A DNA stretch of 64,000 bases from Sphingomonas pseudosanguinis (GCF_014196255.1 NZ_JACIDH010000018.1:1-64000), one strand, 5' to 3'. Shown: positions 39,338 to 52,333, counted from the stretch's first letter. Program-made: numbers and translations. The notes: generated by a model not told the origin, from the letters alone.

Positions 39338-39477
39338 TGTCACGATTTATAGTGCGCTTCTGCCGGAGGAGCGGCCTACCCATCACCCCTCCGTCCTGCC
39401 ATTCCGATAGCAGGAGGGAATTGACGGCGGCACCCGCATCCCATGATCGACGTTATCCCGACGACAAGGAGGCAGGG

Positions 39478-39954
39478 ATGGGCCAGCATATCCGACGGTC
39501 GCTGACATCGGGGGAGTCGCACCATGTGACGCAGATATTCGGCACCGCGCTCGATCAGGAGCGGGTGAAGATCCACAATCGTCGCGCCTATTTCTTCCAG
39601 CCGTCCGACACCGCGATCACGCCCAATGGCGAGGTGTATTTCCCGCCCGCCAGCTACAAGCCCGATTTCTCGACGAGCGTCGGTGATGCCGCCTGGCTGA
39701 TCCACGAACTGACCCATGCTTGGCAATATCAGCAGGGCATGTGGGTGAAGCTGCGCGCGGTGTTCAACCGCAACTATCATTATGGCGATCTGTCGCGATC
39801 GCGCCGGCCGTTCCTGTCCTATGGTATCGAGGCGCAGGCCTCGATCGTCACCGACTATTTCCTGCTGACCCACCATCATCGGCCGCAACGGGGCAGCGGG
39901 GCGTATCGGGATTATGTCGACATCATCCCTTTCGCCACCGGGAGGACCGCATGA
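39478..39954 (+). CDS. Small HELTH-motif (HExxH) protein, vgr-related type
   Basis: A 158-residue protein without a signal peptide. WLIHELTHAWQYQQG (H76, E77, H80) is an HExxH zinc-site pattern. It follows a beta-rich part with TQIFGTALDQERVKIHNRRAYFFQPSDTAITPNGEVYFPP, which resembles the DUF4157-like and so-called vgr-related proteins of sphingomonads. Whether it is an active peptidase is uncertain; no clear third ligand is visible. ATG 39478 follows AAGGAGG at a good distance. It is coupled by ATGA overlap to a tiny membrane protein. Confidence 0.7.
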   Translation: MGQHIRRSLTSGESHHVTQIFGTALDQERVKIHNRRAYFFQPSDTAITPNGEVYFPPASYKPDFSTSVGDAAWLIHELTHAWQYQQGMWVKLRAVFNRNYHYGDLSRSRRPFLSYGIEAQASIVTDYFLLTHHHRPQRGSGAYRDYVDIIPFATGRTA

Positions 39955-40181
39955 AACGAGTCGCCGTCGCGCTGATAGAAAGCGGGCTGACCGCTATCTA
40001 CTGGTGGCTGGTCGCCACCCTGTCCTTCGGCCTGTTCGGCGGCAGCCGCAACCCGCTGGCGCCGCCGCCCGGTCGCGGCGAAATCCTGGTACAGACGGGG
40101 GCGACCGTCATCATCGCGATCGTCGTCTATGCGATGCTGTCGCTGCTCTGGCAGAAGTTGGTGCGCCCGCGCCTGTTCTGA
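39951..40181 (+). CDS. Small two-helix membrane protein, unknown
   Basis: A 76-residue protein not recognised as any family. Two hydrophobic helices (about 8-30, ALIESGLTAIYWWLVATLSFGL, and 48-67, GATVIIAIVVYAMLSLLW) flank a short loop with GGSRNPLAPPPGRGEI. The start ATG overlaps the stop of the HELTH-motif gene and has GGGAGGA upstream, so the two are co-translated. It may anchor or export its partner, but nothing shows that. Confidence 0.65.
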   Translation: MKRVAVALIESGLTAIYWWLVATLSFGLFGGSRNPLAPPPGRGEILVQTGATVIIAIVVYAMLSLLWQKLVRPRLF

Positions 40182-40222
40182 AGCGCTTGGATTCTGATGA
40201 CAATGCTCGGAACCGATACAAG

Positions 40223-40244
40223 CCCCTCCCCTGAAGGGGAGGGG
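40223..40244. repeat. Half-element of the GC-rich palindrome family
   Basis: CCCCTCCCCTGAAGGGGAGG plus GG is a single palindromic unit followed by TTGGG, like the left end of the element at 37834. Confidence 0.75.
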
Positions 40245-40300
40245 TTGGGCCCGTCTCATGTCATCCTGCTCTGGAAACGCCCGAAACTCGATCAGCGCGC

Positions 40301-41836
40301 TTACAGGCACGCCTCCAGCAGCGCCTGGTCGAAACCGAACTGCTTGGCCTTGTCCAGCGTATAGGGGCGCAGGCCCGCCGAGCGGTACTCGCCGATGATC
40401 TTGCCGTCCGCGCCTTCGTCCAGATAGTGGAAGCTGAACAGCTCCTGGGTGACGATCACCGGGCCTTCCATCCCGATCACTTCCGTGATGTTGGTCACGC
40501 GGCGGCTGCCGTCGCGCAGGCGCTTGACCTGGATGACCATGTCGACCGAGTCGGCGATCTGGCGGCTGATCGCCTCCTTGGGCACCTTGATGTCCGACAT
40601 CATCACCATATTCTCCATACGCGCCAGCGCCTCGCGCGGGGAGTTGGAGTGGAGCGTGCACATCGATCCGTCATGGCCGGTGTTCATCGCCGCGAGCATG
40701 TCGAAACACTCCGCGCCGCGGATTTCGCCCAGGATGATGCGGTCGGGGCGCATGCGCAGCGCGTTCTTCACGAGGTCGCGGATGCTGATCTCGCCCTGCC
40801 CCTCCAGATTGGCGGGGCGGGTTTCCAGCGGCAGCCAGTGCGGCTGTTGCAGGCGAAGCTCGGCGGCGTCCTCGATGGTCAGCACGCGCTCGCCCGGGTC
40901 GATCATCTTGGACAGCGCGTTCAGCATCGTCGTCTTGCCCGAACCGGTGCCGCCCGAGATCACGATGTTGAACCGGCTGGCACCCGCGATCTTCAGGAGC
41001 GTCGCCATGTCGTTGCTCATCGACCCGCCGTTCGCCATCATGTCGAGCGTGATCGGCTTGGCCGAGAATTTGCGGATCGACAGCGCGGTGCCGCGCAGGG
41101 ACAGCGGCGGCACGATCACGTTGACGCGGCTGCCGTCCTTCAGCCGCGCATCGGCCAGCGGTGTGGTCTGATCGACGCGGCGGCCGACCGAGTTGACGAT
41201 GCGCTGTGCGACCTGGAACAGATGTTCCTCGTCGCGGAACTGGATATGCGCCAGCTCCAGCCGGCCCTTGCGTTCGACATAGGTCTGTTCGGGGCCGTTG
41301 ACCATGATGTCGGTCACGTCCGCATCGGCGAGCAGCTCCTCGAGCGGCCCCAGCCCGAGCAGCTCGTCGACCAGCACCTTTTCCAGCGCGAACTGCTCGC
41401 GCCGGTTGAGCGTCAGCTTCAGCTCGGCCAGCACCTCGCCGATGATCGGGCGGAATTCCTCGGCCAGTTCGTCCTTGCCCAGCGTCGCGGCGGCTTCGGG
41501 GTCGACGCGTTCGAGCAGGCGGGGAAGCACCTGTTCTTTGATCCGGTGGATCGACGCCTCGAACCCCTCGCCGCGCGCGGGCACGGGATCGACCGAGGCG
41601 GCCTGGCGTTCGGCCAGCCGCTGCATCGCGTCGAGCGTCTCGGTGGGGGCGGGGGCGGCCAGGCTGCTCAGCGGCGGGAACTGGCCGCCCGCACCGGGGC
41701 CCTCGACATCGGTGCGCGGGGCAGGTGGTTGAGCGGATGTCTGGGCGGGGCCGGGGCCATGCATCGGCCGCGCCACGCCGAAGGCGGGACGCCCCGCTGC
41801 GCTTCCCAGACCCGGACGACGACCGAACGCACTCAT
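40301..41836 (-). CDS. CpaF-family type II/IV secretion ATPase
   Basis: A 511-residue TadA/CpaF ATPase that powers Flp pilus assembly at the inner membrane. A Pro/Ala-rich N-terminal linker (1-80) precedes the conserved part: IMVNGPEQTYVERKG, LKDGSRVNVIVPPLSLRGT, Walker A ISGGTGSGKTTMLNALS, ASP-box region LTIEDAAELRLQQPHW, Walker B DRIILGEIRGAECFDML and the His-box MNTGHDGSMCTLHSNSP. ATG 41836 is chosen over 41878, whose extra residues are not family-like. No other cpa/tad genes are in the window, so the pilus cluster is elsewhere or this is a paralogue. Confidence 0.9.
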   Translation of the reverse strand: MSAFGRRPGLGSAAGRPAFGVARPMHGPGPAQTSAQPPAPRTDVEGPGAGGQFPPLSSLAAPAPTETLDAMQRLAERQAASVDPVPARGEGFEASIHRIKEQVLPRLLERVDPEAAATLGKDELAEEFRPIIGEVLAELKLTLNRREQFALEKVLVDELLGLGPLEELLADADVTDIMVNGPEQTYVERKGRLELAHIQFRDEEHLFQVAQRIVNSVGRRVDQTTPLADARLKDGSRVNVIVPPLSLRGTALSIRKFSAKPITLDMMANGGSMSNDMATLLKIAGASRFNIVISGGTGSGKTTMLNALSKMIDPGERVLTIEDAAELRLQQPHWLPLETRPANLEGQGEISIRDLVKNALRMRPDRIILGEIRGAECFDMLAAMNTGHDGSMCTLHSNSPREALARMENMVMMSDIKVPKEAISRQIADSVDMVIQVKRLRDGSRRVTNITEVIGMEGPVIVTQELFSFHYLDEGADGKIIGEYRSAGLRPYTLDKAKQFGFDQALLEACL

Positions 41837-41944
41837 CCCGCAATTCCCCATGGCATAGCACGCCCGCATAAAAGCCAAGATTTACGATATGCCTAACCGA
41901 ACGCGGTTGCCGCCGGGCAAAGTCGCGGGATATGGCGGCCGGCG

Positions 41945-43459
41945 ATGTTCAGCCGCTTCGTCCTCGCGCTCGCCCTGACCGTCGTCGGGTTCCTGCCCGT
42001 CGCGGCGTGGGCCGACGACATCGCCGCGACCGCGCGCGGCGTGGTGCGCGTCGTCACCATCGCGATGGTCGACGATCGGGTCGAGGGGTTCGGTCATGGC
42101 TCGGGCTTCGCGGTCGCGCCCAACCGCATCGTCACCAACGCGCATGTCGTCGAACTGGCCGAGCGCTATCCCGACAATGTCGTCGTCGGCGTGGTGCCCT
42201 CCGAGGGCAGCAAATCCTATCAGGGGCGGGTGATCGCCTATGATTCGCGCCGCGACCTGGCGCTGATCGAGGTGAGCGAGGCCAAGCTGCCGACGGTCGC
42301 GCTGTTCACCGGTCCGGTGACCGAGGGGGATCAGGTGATCGCGCTCGGCTATCCCGGCAATGTCGATCTGGCGACCGCCCAGTCGGCGGCGGACTATATC
42401 CGCCCGCTGTCGCCCGTCCGGTCGCAGGGCGTCGCCTCGGGCCGGCGCGCGCTGACCGGGATCGAGGTGCTGCTCCACACCGCCAGCATCGCGCGCGGCA
42501 ATTCGGGCGGACCGCTGCTCGATCCGTGCGGGCGGGTGATCGGGGTCAATTCGGCGCTGACGCGCGCCGACGACGGCGATTCGACCTTCGGTTTCGCCAT
42601 CGCCGATACCGAGCTGATGGCCTTCCTGCGCGCCGCCAAGCAACCCTATGCCTCGGTCGGGTCGCCCTGCACCTCGATCGAGGAGCGGCTGCGTGAGGAC
42701 AGCGCGGCGGATGCGCGCGCGGTGGCGGACGCCGCCGCCGCCCGGCGCGAGGCGGCGAGTGCGGCGGCGTTGCGGCGCGAGGAAGCGCTCAATGCGGCGC
42801 GCAGCGAGGCCGAGCGGACGCGCGAGAATGTCATGGCGCTGGCGGCGTTGCTGCTGGTCGGCGGCGCGCTGGCGATGGGTGGGGCGGGGCTGCTCGAGTC
42901 GCGGGGGCAGCGCCGGCCGGCGATCTGGACCCTCTCGGCGGGCGGGGTCGCGGTGGTGGCGGCGGTCGTGACCTTCCTGCTACGCCCTTCGGCCGACGTC
43001 ACCCTGCCGCGCGAATCGAGCATGACGCCCGCCGCCGCGTCGCCCACCGCAGCGCTCGGACCCTTGATCTGCACCCTCCAGCCCGATCGCAGCCGGATCA
43101 CCGTATCCTCCACCGCCGAGAGCGCGTTCAACTGGGGCGCCAATGGCTGTGTCGACCGCGACGTCCAGTATCTGGAAGGCGAGGGCGGATGGCAGCGCAT
43201 CCTGGTGCCCGATGACGAGCAGACCGTCACCGTCGCGCGCTTCGATCCGCTGACGCGCACCTATACCCAGACGCGCTACATGCTGCCCGCCGCGACGATG
43301 GAGTCGATCCGCAAGCTGCCCGGACCGAACACCGCGCGCGCCTGCACCCGCGACGATGCCGTGCTCCAGAAACTGGAGGCCGAACAGGCCGCGATCCGCC
43401 AGCAGCTGCCGCCGCTGCCCAACGAGAAACTGGTCTATAGCTGCCGCTCGGCGCGCTGA
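41945..43459 (+). CDS. Exported S1C trypsin-like protease with membrane-anchored C-terminal module
   Basis: A 504-residue protein. A signal peptide (MFSRFVLALALTVVGFLPVAAWA) precedes a DegP/trypsin-like domain with the triad in TNAHVVE (H67), SRRDLALIEV (D104) and ARGNSGGPLLD (S187). There is no PDZ domain. An Ala/Arg/Glu-rich helix (about 245-295, probably a coiled coil) leads to two hydrophobic stretches (ALAALLLVGGALAMGGAGLL; LSAGGVAVVAAVVTFLL). An unrecognised C-terminal domain (about 360-500) carries several cysteines. The arrangement suggests a protease tethered to the inner membrane with a sensor domain on the other side. It is divergent from cpaF by 108 bases. Confidence 0.82.
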   Translation: MFSRFVLALALTVVGFLPVAAWADDIAATARGVVRVVTIAMVDDRVEGFGHGSGFAVAPNRIVTNAHVVELAERYPDNVVVGVVPSEGSKSYQGRVIAYDSRRDLALIEVSEAKLPTVALFTGPVTEGDQVIALGYPGNVDLATAQSAADYIRPLSPVRSQGVASGRRALTGIEVLLHTASIARGNSGGPLLDPCGRVIGVNSALTRADDGDSTFGFAIADTELMAFLRAAKQPYASVGSPCTSIEERLREDSAADARAVADAAAARREAASAAALRREEALNAARSEAERTRENVMALAALLLVGGALAMGGAGLLESRGQRRPAIWTLSAGGVAVVAAVVTFLLRPSADVTLPRESSMTPAAASPTAALGPLICTLQPDRSRITVSSTAESAFNWGANGCVDRDVQYLEGEGGWQRILVPDDEQTVTVARFDPLTRTYTQTRYMLPAATMESIRKLPGPNTARACTRDDAVLQKLEAEQAAIRQQLPPLPNEKLVYSCRSAR

Positions 43460-43552
43460 CGCCCCCTGTCTGGCGCGCAATTCACTTGCCAGTCGCGGTC
43501 CATATCTGTTGGATCGAACCCTGATCTGAGACGGCTTGGGAGGGCCGGGGGA

Positions 43553-45112
43553 ATGACGAACTGGGGGGTGCGTGTCGGCCGATGGATGGCCGCCGCGACG
43601 GGCATGGCATGCGCGGCGCTGTCGGCGATGCCCGCAAAGGCGGAATGGCGCGAGGCGCGGGGGCGGCATTTCGTCCTTTACGGCAACATGCCCGAGGACA
43701 CGCTGCGTACCATGGCGACGCGGCTGGAGCAGTTCGACGGCGCAATGCGCCAGCTTCACGCGCTCCCCGAGCAGGAGGGCGAGGAAAGCAATCCCGTCAC
43801 CGTCTATGTCCTGCCCGACGAATCGGCGGTGCGACGGCTCTATGGCAAGGGCGGCGACCATATCGCGGGCTTTTACGAGCCGCGCGTCTCCGGCTCGGTG
43901 GCGTTCACGCCGATGCGCGGGCAGGGCGACGGGCTGAACGCGCTGAAGCCCCAGATCGTGCTGTTCCACGAATATGCCCATCATTTCCTGCTGGGCAATT
44001 CGCAGATCGCCTATCCGGCCTGGTATTCCGAAGGCTATGCCGAGTTCGTCAGCACCGCGCGCTTCGATCGCGAGGGCATCATGATCGGCGTGGCGGCGCA
44101 GCATCGCGCTTACGGCCTGATCGATAGCAGCAAGCTGCCCATCGAGACGCTGTTCGATTCGACCCGGCGCAAGCTCGATTCGCATGAGCTGGATCAGGTC
44201 TATGGTCGCGGCTGGCTGCTGACCCATTACACCCAGTTCGATCCGACCCAGTCGCCCAAGCTGAACGCGTACCTCAAGCTCCTCAACCAGGGCGTGCCGA
44301 GCATCGCGGCGGGCGATCAGGCGTTCGGATCGCTGAAGGCGCTGGACCGGCAACTCGACGGCTATCTGCGGCGCAGCACGCTGCCCGGTCGGCTCGTCCG
44401 GTACGAGCGGCTGCCCAAGGCCGAGATCGCGGTGCGGACGATGAGTCCGGGCGAGCAGCAGATGATGCCGTTGCGCATGCAGTCGGATCGCGGCGTGAAC
44501 CGCACGACCGGCCAGCAGGTCTATGAGCGTGCCGCCCGAATCGCGGCGGCCTATCCCGGCGATGCGGTCGTGCAGGGCTGGTTCGCCGAAATGGCCTATG
44601 ATGTCGGGCAGGACGTGGCGGCCGAGGCGGCGGCGGACCGGGCGCTGGCGATCGATGCGAAATCGCAGCAGGCGCTGCTCTACAAGGGGCTATTGCATCT
44701 CCGCCGCGCCTATACCGAGCATAGCCGCGACCCCGCGCGCTGGCGCGAGGCGCGCAGCTGGATCATCCGCGCGAACCGGGTCGATACCAATGCCGCCGAA
44801 CCGCTGGCGACCTTCTACCGCAGCTTCCTGATGGCGGGCGAGAAGCCGAGTGATTCGGCGGTCGCGGGACTGGGGCGCGCCTTCGAACTGGTGCCGCAGG
44901 ACCGGGGGCTGCGCTTCCTGCTCGCCGGGCAGCAGATCACGGCCGACCAGATCGACGACGCCAAGCGCACGCTGCGCCCGCTCGCCTTCGACCCGCACTC
45001 GCCCGCCGACAATCCGGCGGCGACGCTGTTGGCCCTGCTGGAAGCGGGCAAGACACAGGAGGTGAAGGTCGCGCTGGCGACGATGACCGATCGTCGGGGG
45101 CAGGAGGACTAG
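43553..45112 (+). CDS. Exported HExxH metallopeptidase-like protein with TPR tail
   Basis: A 519-residue protein with a signal-like N-terminus (WMAAATGMACAALSAMPAKA). The N-terminal domain has VLFHEYAHHFLLGN (H139, E140, H143) followed by WYSEGYAEF, which offers a glutamate third ligand as in gluzincins (DUF1570-like proteins). The C-terminal half (about 310-515) consists of alpha-helical TPR-like repeats (AADRALAIDAKSQQALLYKG). The substrate is unknown. A GGGAGG upstream of ATG 43553 supports the start. It lies 93 bases after the S1C protease and may be in the same transcript. Confidence 0.78.
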   Translation: MTNWGVRVGRWMAAATGMACAALSAMPAKAEWREARGRHFVLYGNMPEDTLRTMATRLEQFDGAMRQLHALPEQEGEESNPVTVYVLPDESAVRRLYGKGGDHIAGFYEPRVSGSVAFTPMRGQGDGLNALKPQIVLFHEYAHHFLLGNSQIAYPAWYSEGYAEFVSTARFDREGIMIGVAAQHRAYGLIDSSKLPIETLFDSTRRKLDSHELDQVYGRGWLLTHYTQFDPTQSPKLNAYLKLLNQGVPSIAAGDQAFGSLKALDRQLDGYLRRSTLPGRLVRYERLPKAEIAVRTMSPGEQQMMPLRMQSDRGVNRTTGQQVYERAARIAAAYPGDAVVQGWFAEMAYDVGQDVAAEAAADRALAIDAKSQQALLYKGLLHLRRAYTEHSRDPARWREARSWIIRANRVDTNAAEPLATFYRSFLMAGEKPSDSAVAGLGRAFELVPQDRGLRFLLAGQQITADQIDDAKRTLRPLAFDPHSPADNPAATLLALLEAGKTQEVKVALATMTDRRGQED

Positions 45113-45413
45113 CGAGGGGCGTAGGGCTTCCCTTTGGGGGCTCTGAGCGACCCCTATTCGGCGAATTGGGCCGGATCGACATCCAGGCCATCCGCTTCTT
45201 TCCTCCCCTGCAAGGAGTGTCAGGTGGATTGCCTCCCAGGCAATCCAGATCATGCCGGGGGCATGATCGACCTGACACTGGGACCATGCGAAGCATGGTG
45301 GAGGGGTGTCCCCAGTCGTGAGTGACGACGGATCTCGCCCACGGGGACACCCCTCCGTCAGGCCTTCGGCCTGCCACCTCCCCTTGCAGGGGAGGAATGA
45401 ATGTCGATCGGTT
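45113..45413. other. Convergent gap with a large structured repeat
   Basis: No gene is seen in the 301 bases between the metallopeptidase stop and the ada stop. Most of it is the repeat element at 45200-45397. Confidence 0.7.
45200..45397. repeat. 198-bp multi-hairpin repeat next to truncated ada
   Basis: The outer arms TTCCTCCCCTGCAAGG and CCTTGCAGGGGAGGAA are exact complements. Inside are nested inverted units: AGTGTCAGGT/ACCTGACACT, GATTGCCTCCCAGGCAATC, ATCATGCCGGGGGCATGAT, ACCATGCGAAGCATGGT, GGGGTGTCCCC and CAGGCCTTCGGCCTG. The right part is shared with 58727-58843. It is a MITE- or BIME-like composite. It ends 17 bases from the ada stop codon. Confidence 0.88.
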
Positions 45414-46265
45414 CTAGGCCTTCGTCGCGAGAGCCAGCCATCGGCATGAAACTGCTTCCTCAAAGGCTGTCCGGCGAGCGGCCTCCGGCAATTGCGGATC
45501 AGCCAGGTCCACCTCCGCCACCGCTTGCACCAAGCGGCGCAACGTCTCGCCCGTGGCCGGCCGGATCGACGCGGCGGGAAATGCGGCGATCAGCGCGGTA
45601 TCGTCTGCCTCGAAGGCGATAAGCGCCAGCCCGCGCGGAGTGGCGGCGAGCAGGAGCGGACCGAGCGGCGTCGGCACCACCGCCCAGTCGATCGTCACGC
45701 CATCGCCACCCCGCCGCCACTGGCCGGGGGCCATGCCCAATCGCTGTTCGCTGTCGGCATAGAATCGGCTCGGCCCGGCATAGCCCGCCTCGTAGAGCGC
45801 CCGGGTGATGCTCATATCGTGCGACAGTGCCTCGGTCGTGCGCGCGGCGCGGCAGGCGCGGGCATAGGCGGCGGGCGTCACCCCGGTCGCGCGCCTGAAC
45901 AGCCGGTGGAAATGATGCGGCGCATAGCCGACCCGCTCGGCCAGGTCGGACAAGACGGGCATCTCCTCCGCCACCTCGATCATCGCGATCGCCTCGGCCA
46001 CCGCGCGTCGGTCGCGCGCCACCGCGTCGGGCAGGCAGCGGCGACAGGCGCGGAAACCGGCGGCGCGGGCGCCATCGGGGTCGGCATAGAAGGCGACATG
46101 CTCGCGCCGGGGGCGGCGGGCCGCGCAACTGGGGCGGCAATAGATGCCGGTGGTCTTCACCGCGACGACGAACCGGCCATCGGCCGCGCGGTCGCGCCGC
46201 TCGAACGCTGTCCAGGCGGCCTCGACATCGAGGGTTTCGAGCGGCGGGTTGGCACGATTTTCCAT
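45414..46265 (-). pseudogene. ada: Ada lacking its C-terminal methyltransferase active site
   Basis: 283 residues remain of a protein that is normally about 350. The N-terminal Ada zinc domain is intact (IYCRPSC, FRACRRCLPD; cysteines 43, 47, 74, 77), as is the AraC-type DNA-binding part (YAPHHFHRLFRRATGVTPAAYARACR). The C-terminal O6-methylguanine methyltransferase domain begins (PLGPLLLAATPRGLALIAFE) but stops at RTAFEEAV, exactly where the helix leading to the PCHRV active-site segment should start. It then runs into unrelated sequence, and a repeat element follows. It may still sense methylphosphotriesters but cannot repair O6-methylguanine. An upstream ATG at 46277 is an alternative start. 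Confidence 0.8.
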
Positions 46266-46483
46266 GGCGATACGCATCCTAGCGTGGGCGCTGAGCGGAT
46301 TCATCCCGTGGCTTGCGCGCAAACACCGCTGACAATGTCGTCACCAACCTGTCACAAGATGCGCCACGCAGCTTGCATCCAAAGGTTCCCGATGCTAACC
46401 GCCCGCCAACCCATCGGAGGCGCGTTTTTCGCGCCCCGTTCCCCATGGGGCCAACCCGTTCGTTGTTCGAGGAATTCGCATCC

Positions 46484-48596
<2,113 letters not shown>

Positions 48597-48599
48597 GCA

Positions 48600-48893
48600 A
48601 TGGCGCTGACCTATCTCGCGACGATCCGGCTGAAGCCGGAGCATTTCGGGGCGGCCTGTCAGGCCGTCGCCGGGATCGTCGCGAGGACCCGGACGGAGGC
48701 GGGGTGCGAGCGGTTCGATCCGCATCCCGCCGCCGACGGCAGCGCGACATTGTATATTTACGAGCGGTGGGCCGACCGCGCGGCTTTTGAATTCCACCAT
48801 GCGCAGCCGTACACGCGCGCGGTCTTCAAGAGCTACGAGGATTGGCTGGCAGGCCCGGTCGAGCTGACCGAGCTAGCGGACGGATTGGAATAA
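48600..48893 (+). CDS. Antibiotic biosynthesis monooxygenase (ABM) family protein inside the atp operon
   Basis: A 97-residue ferredoxin-like-fold protein. The ABM pattern is seen in YLATIRLKPEHFGAACQAVAGIV, then RTEAGCERFDPHPAADGSATLYIYERWADRAAFEFHHAQPY. YgiN-type relatives are quinol monooxygenases or small oxidoreductases. It starts three bases after the atpA stop and ends one base before atpG, so it is translated as part of the ATP synthase operon. A link to quinone or respiratory state is attractive but only inferred. Confidence 0.82.
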   Translation: MALTYLATIRLKPEHFGAACQAVAGIVARTRTEAGCERFDPHPAADGSATLYIYERWADRAAFEFHHAQPYTRAVFKSYEDWLAGPVELTELADGLE

Positions 48894-48894
48894 A

Positions 48895-49769
48895 ATGGCG
48901 AGCCTCAAGGCCCTCAAGATCCGGATCAACTCGGTCAAATCGACCCAGAAGATCACCAAGGCGATGAAGATGGTCGCCGCCGCCAAGCTGCGCCGCGCGC
49001 AGGATGCGGCGCAGAACGGCCGTCCCTATGCCGAGCGTCTCGAAGCGGTGATGGCCGGTATGGCCGCGCGCGTCGGTGGCGTCGGTGCGTCGCCGCTGCT
49101 GGCGGGCACCGGCAAGGACGATGTCCAGCTGCTGGTCGTCGCCACCTCGGAGCGTGGCCTGGCGGGTGCGTTCAACACCAACATCGTCCGCGCCGCGCGC
49201 CGCAAGGCCGAAGAGCTGCAGGCACAGGGCAAGACGGTGAAGTTCTATATCGCGGGCAAGAAGGGGCGCGTGCTGAAGCGCTTCTTCCCCAACGCGATCC
49301 TCGCCGATCATGACATGAGCGCCATCAAGGCGCCCAAGTTCGACGACGCCCGCGTCATCGCCGACGACCTGATCGCCCGCTTCGGGCGCGGTGAGTTCGA
49401 CGTGGCGCATCTGTTCTACTCGAAGTTCGTCTCGGCGCTGGTGCAGGACCCCGTCTCGCAGCAGCTGATCCCCGTGCCGATGCCCGCCCCGACCAAGGGC
49501 GAGACCTCGGTCGAAGCCGTCGCCGAGTTCGAGCCGAGCGAAGAGGACATTCTCGACGCGCTGCTGCCGCGCAACGTCGCCGTGCAGATCTTCCGCGCGC
49601 TGCTGGAAAACCAGGCCGGTTTCTACGGCTCGCAGATGAACGCGATGGACAATGCCACGCGCAATGCGGGCGACATGATCCGCCGTCTGTCGATCCAGTA
49701 TAACCGCACGCGTCAGGCCGCGATCACCACCGAGCTGGTCGAAATCATCTCGGGCGCCGAGGCGCTCTG

Positions 49770-49770
<1 letters not shown>
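48895..49770 (+). CDS. atpG: ATP synthase F1 subunit gamma
   Basis: A 291-residue central-stalk subunit. It has SLKALKIRINSVKSTQKITKAMKMVAAAKLRRAQ at the N-terminus (first helix of the coiled coil), ERGLAGAFNTNIVR in the globular part, and the C-terminal helix MDNATRNAGDMIRRLSIQYNRTRQAAITTELVEIISGAEAL. The stop shares a base with the start of the lipoprotein gene. Confidence 0.97.
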
Positions 49771-51834
<2,064 letters not shown>

Positions 51835-51835
<1 letters not shown>

Positions 51836-52017
51836 TGTCCACGCCGCGCCGCGAGGACGCGGTCAACGACGTCTGTCCCTGGTCGGGTAAGCCGATCAGC
51901 GACGACGGGTTGACGGTCTATCGCGGCGCGGTGGTCGGCTTCTGCAATCCCGGTTGCCGGGACAAGTTCGACGCGGCCATCACCGCGTTCGACCGCGCGA
52001 TTGAAACGAGACCCTGA
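51835..52017 (+). CDS. 60-residue Cys-motif protein between atpD and atpC
   Basis: A tiny protein with CPWSGKPIS at the N-terminus and [14 protein letters not shown] in the second half. Cysteines 14, 37 and 41 with an aromatic pattern recall the YHS/TRASH metal-binding domains (C-x-x-x...F-C-x-x-x-C-x-x-x-F). A Zn or Cu site is plausible. It begins on the atpD stop (TGATG) and ends one base before atpC, so it belongs to the operon. The function is unknown. Confidence 0.72.
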
Positions 52018-52018
52018 C

Positions 52019-52270
52019 ATGCTGCACTTCGAACTCGTGACCCCCGAAAAGCTTCTCCGCTCGGAGGAGGTGCATATGGTGGTCGTCCCCGGCACCGAGG
52101 GCGATTTCGGCGTGCTGGAGGGCCATGCGCCCTTCATGTCGACCATTCGCGACGGCGCGATCCAGGTGTATCGCACCGAAAAGGGCGAGCCGGAATCGAT
52201 CCAGATCCGTGGTGGTTTTGCCGAGGTGGGGCCCAAGGGCCTGACCGTGCTGGCGGAGCATGCGGGGTAA
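52019..52270 (+). CDS. atpC: ATP synthase F1 subunit epsilon
   Basis: An 83-residue protein, only the beta-sandwich domain ([40 protein letters not shown]). The C-terminal helical hairpin that inhibits ATP hydrolysis in E. coli epsilon is absent, a common trait of alphaproteobacteria, where the zeta protein takes that job. It is the last gene of the operon, followed by a terminator. Confidence 0.95.
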   Translation: MLHFELVTPEKLLRSEEVHMVVVPGTEGDFGVLEGHAPFMSTIRDGAIQVYRTEKGEPESIQIRGGFAEVGPKGLTVLAEHAG

Positions 52271-52300
52271 GGCTTTCCGGCCTTCTTCCGGGTTTTGAAA

Positions 52301-52333
52301 CGGTCGCGGCGCAAGCTGCGGCCGTTTTCGTTT
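52301..52333 (+). terminator. Terminator of the atp operon
   Basis: A 10-base stem CGGTCGCGGC/GCTGCGGCCG (two G-U pairs) with loop GCAA, followed by TTTTCGTTT, 30 bases after the atpC stop. Confidence 0.8.
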
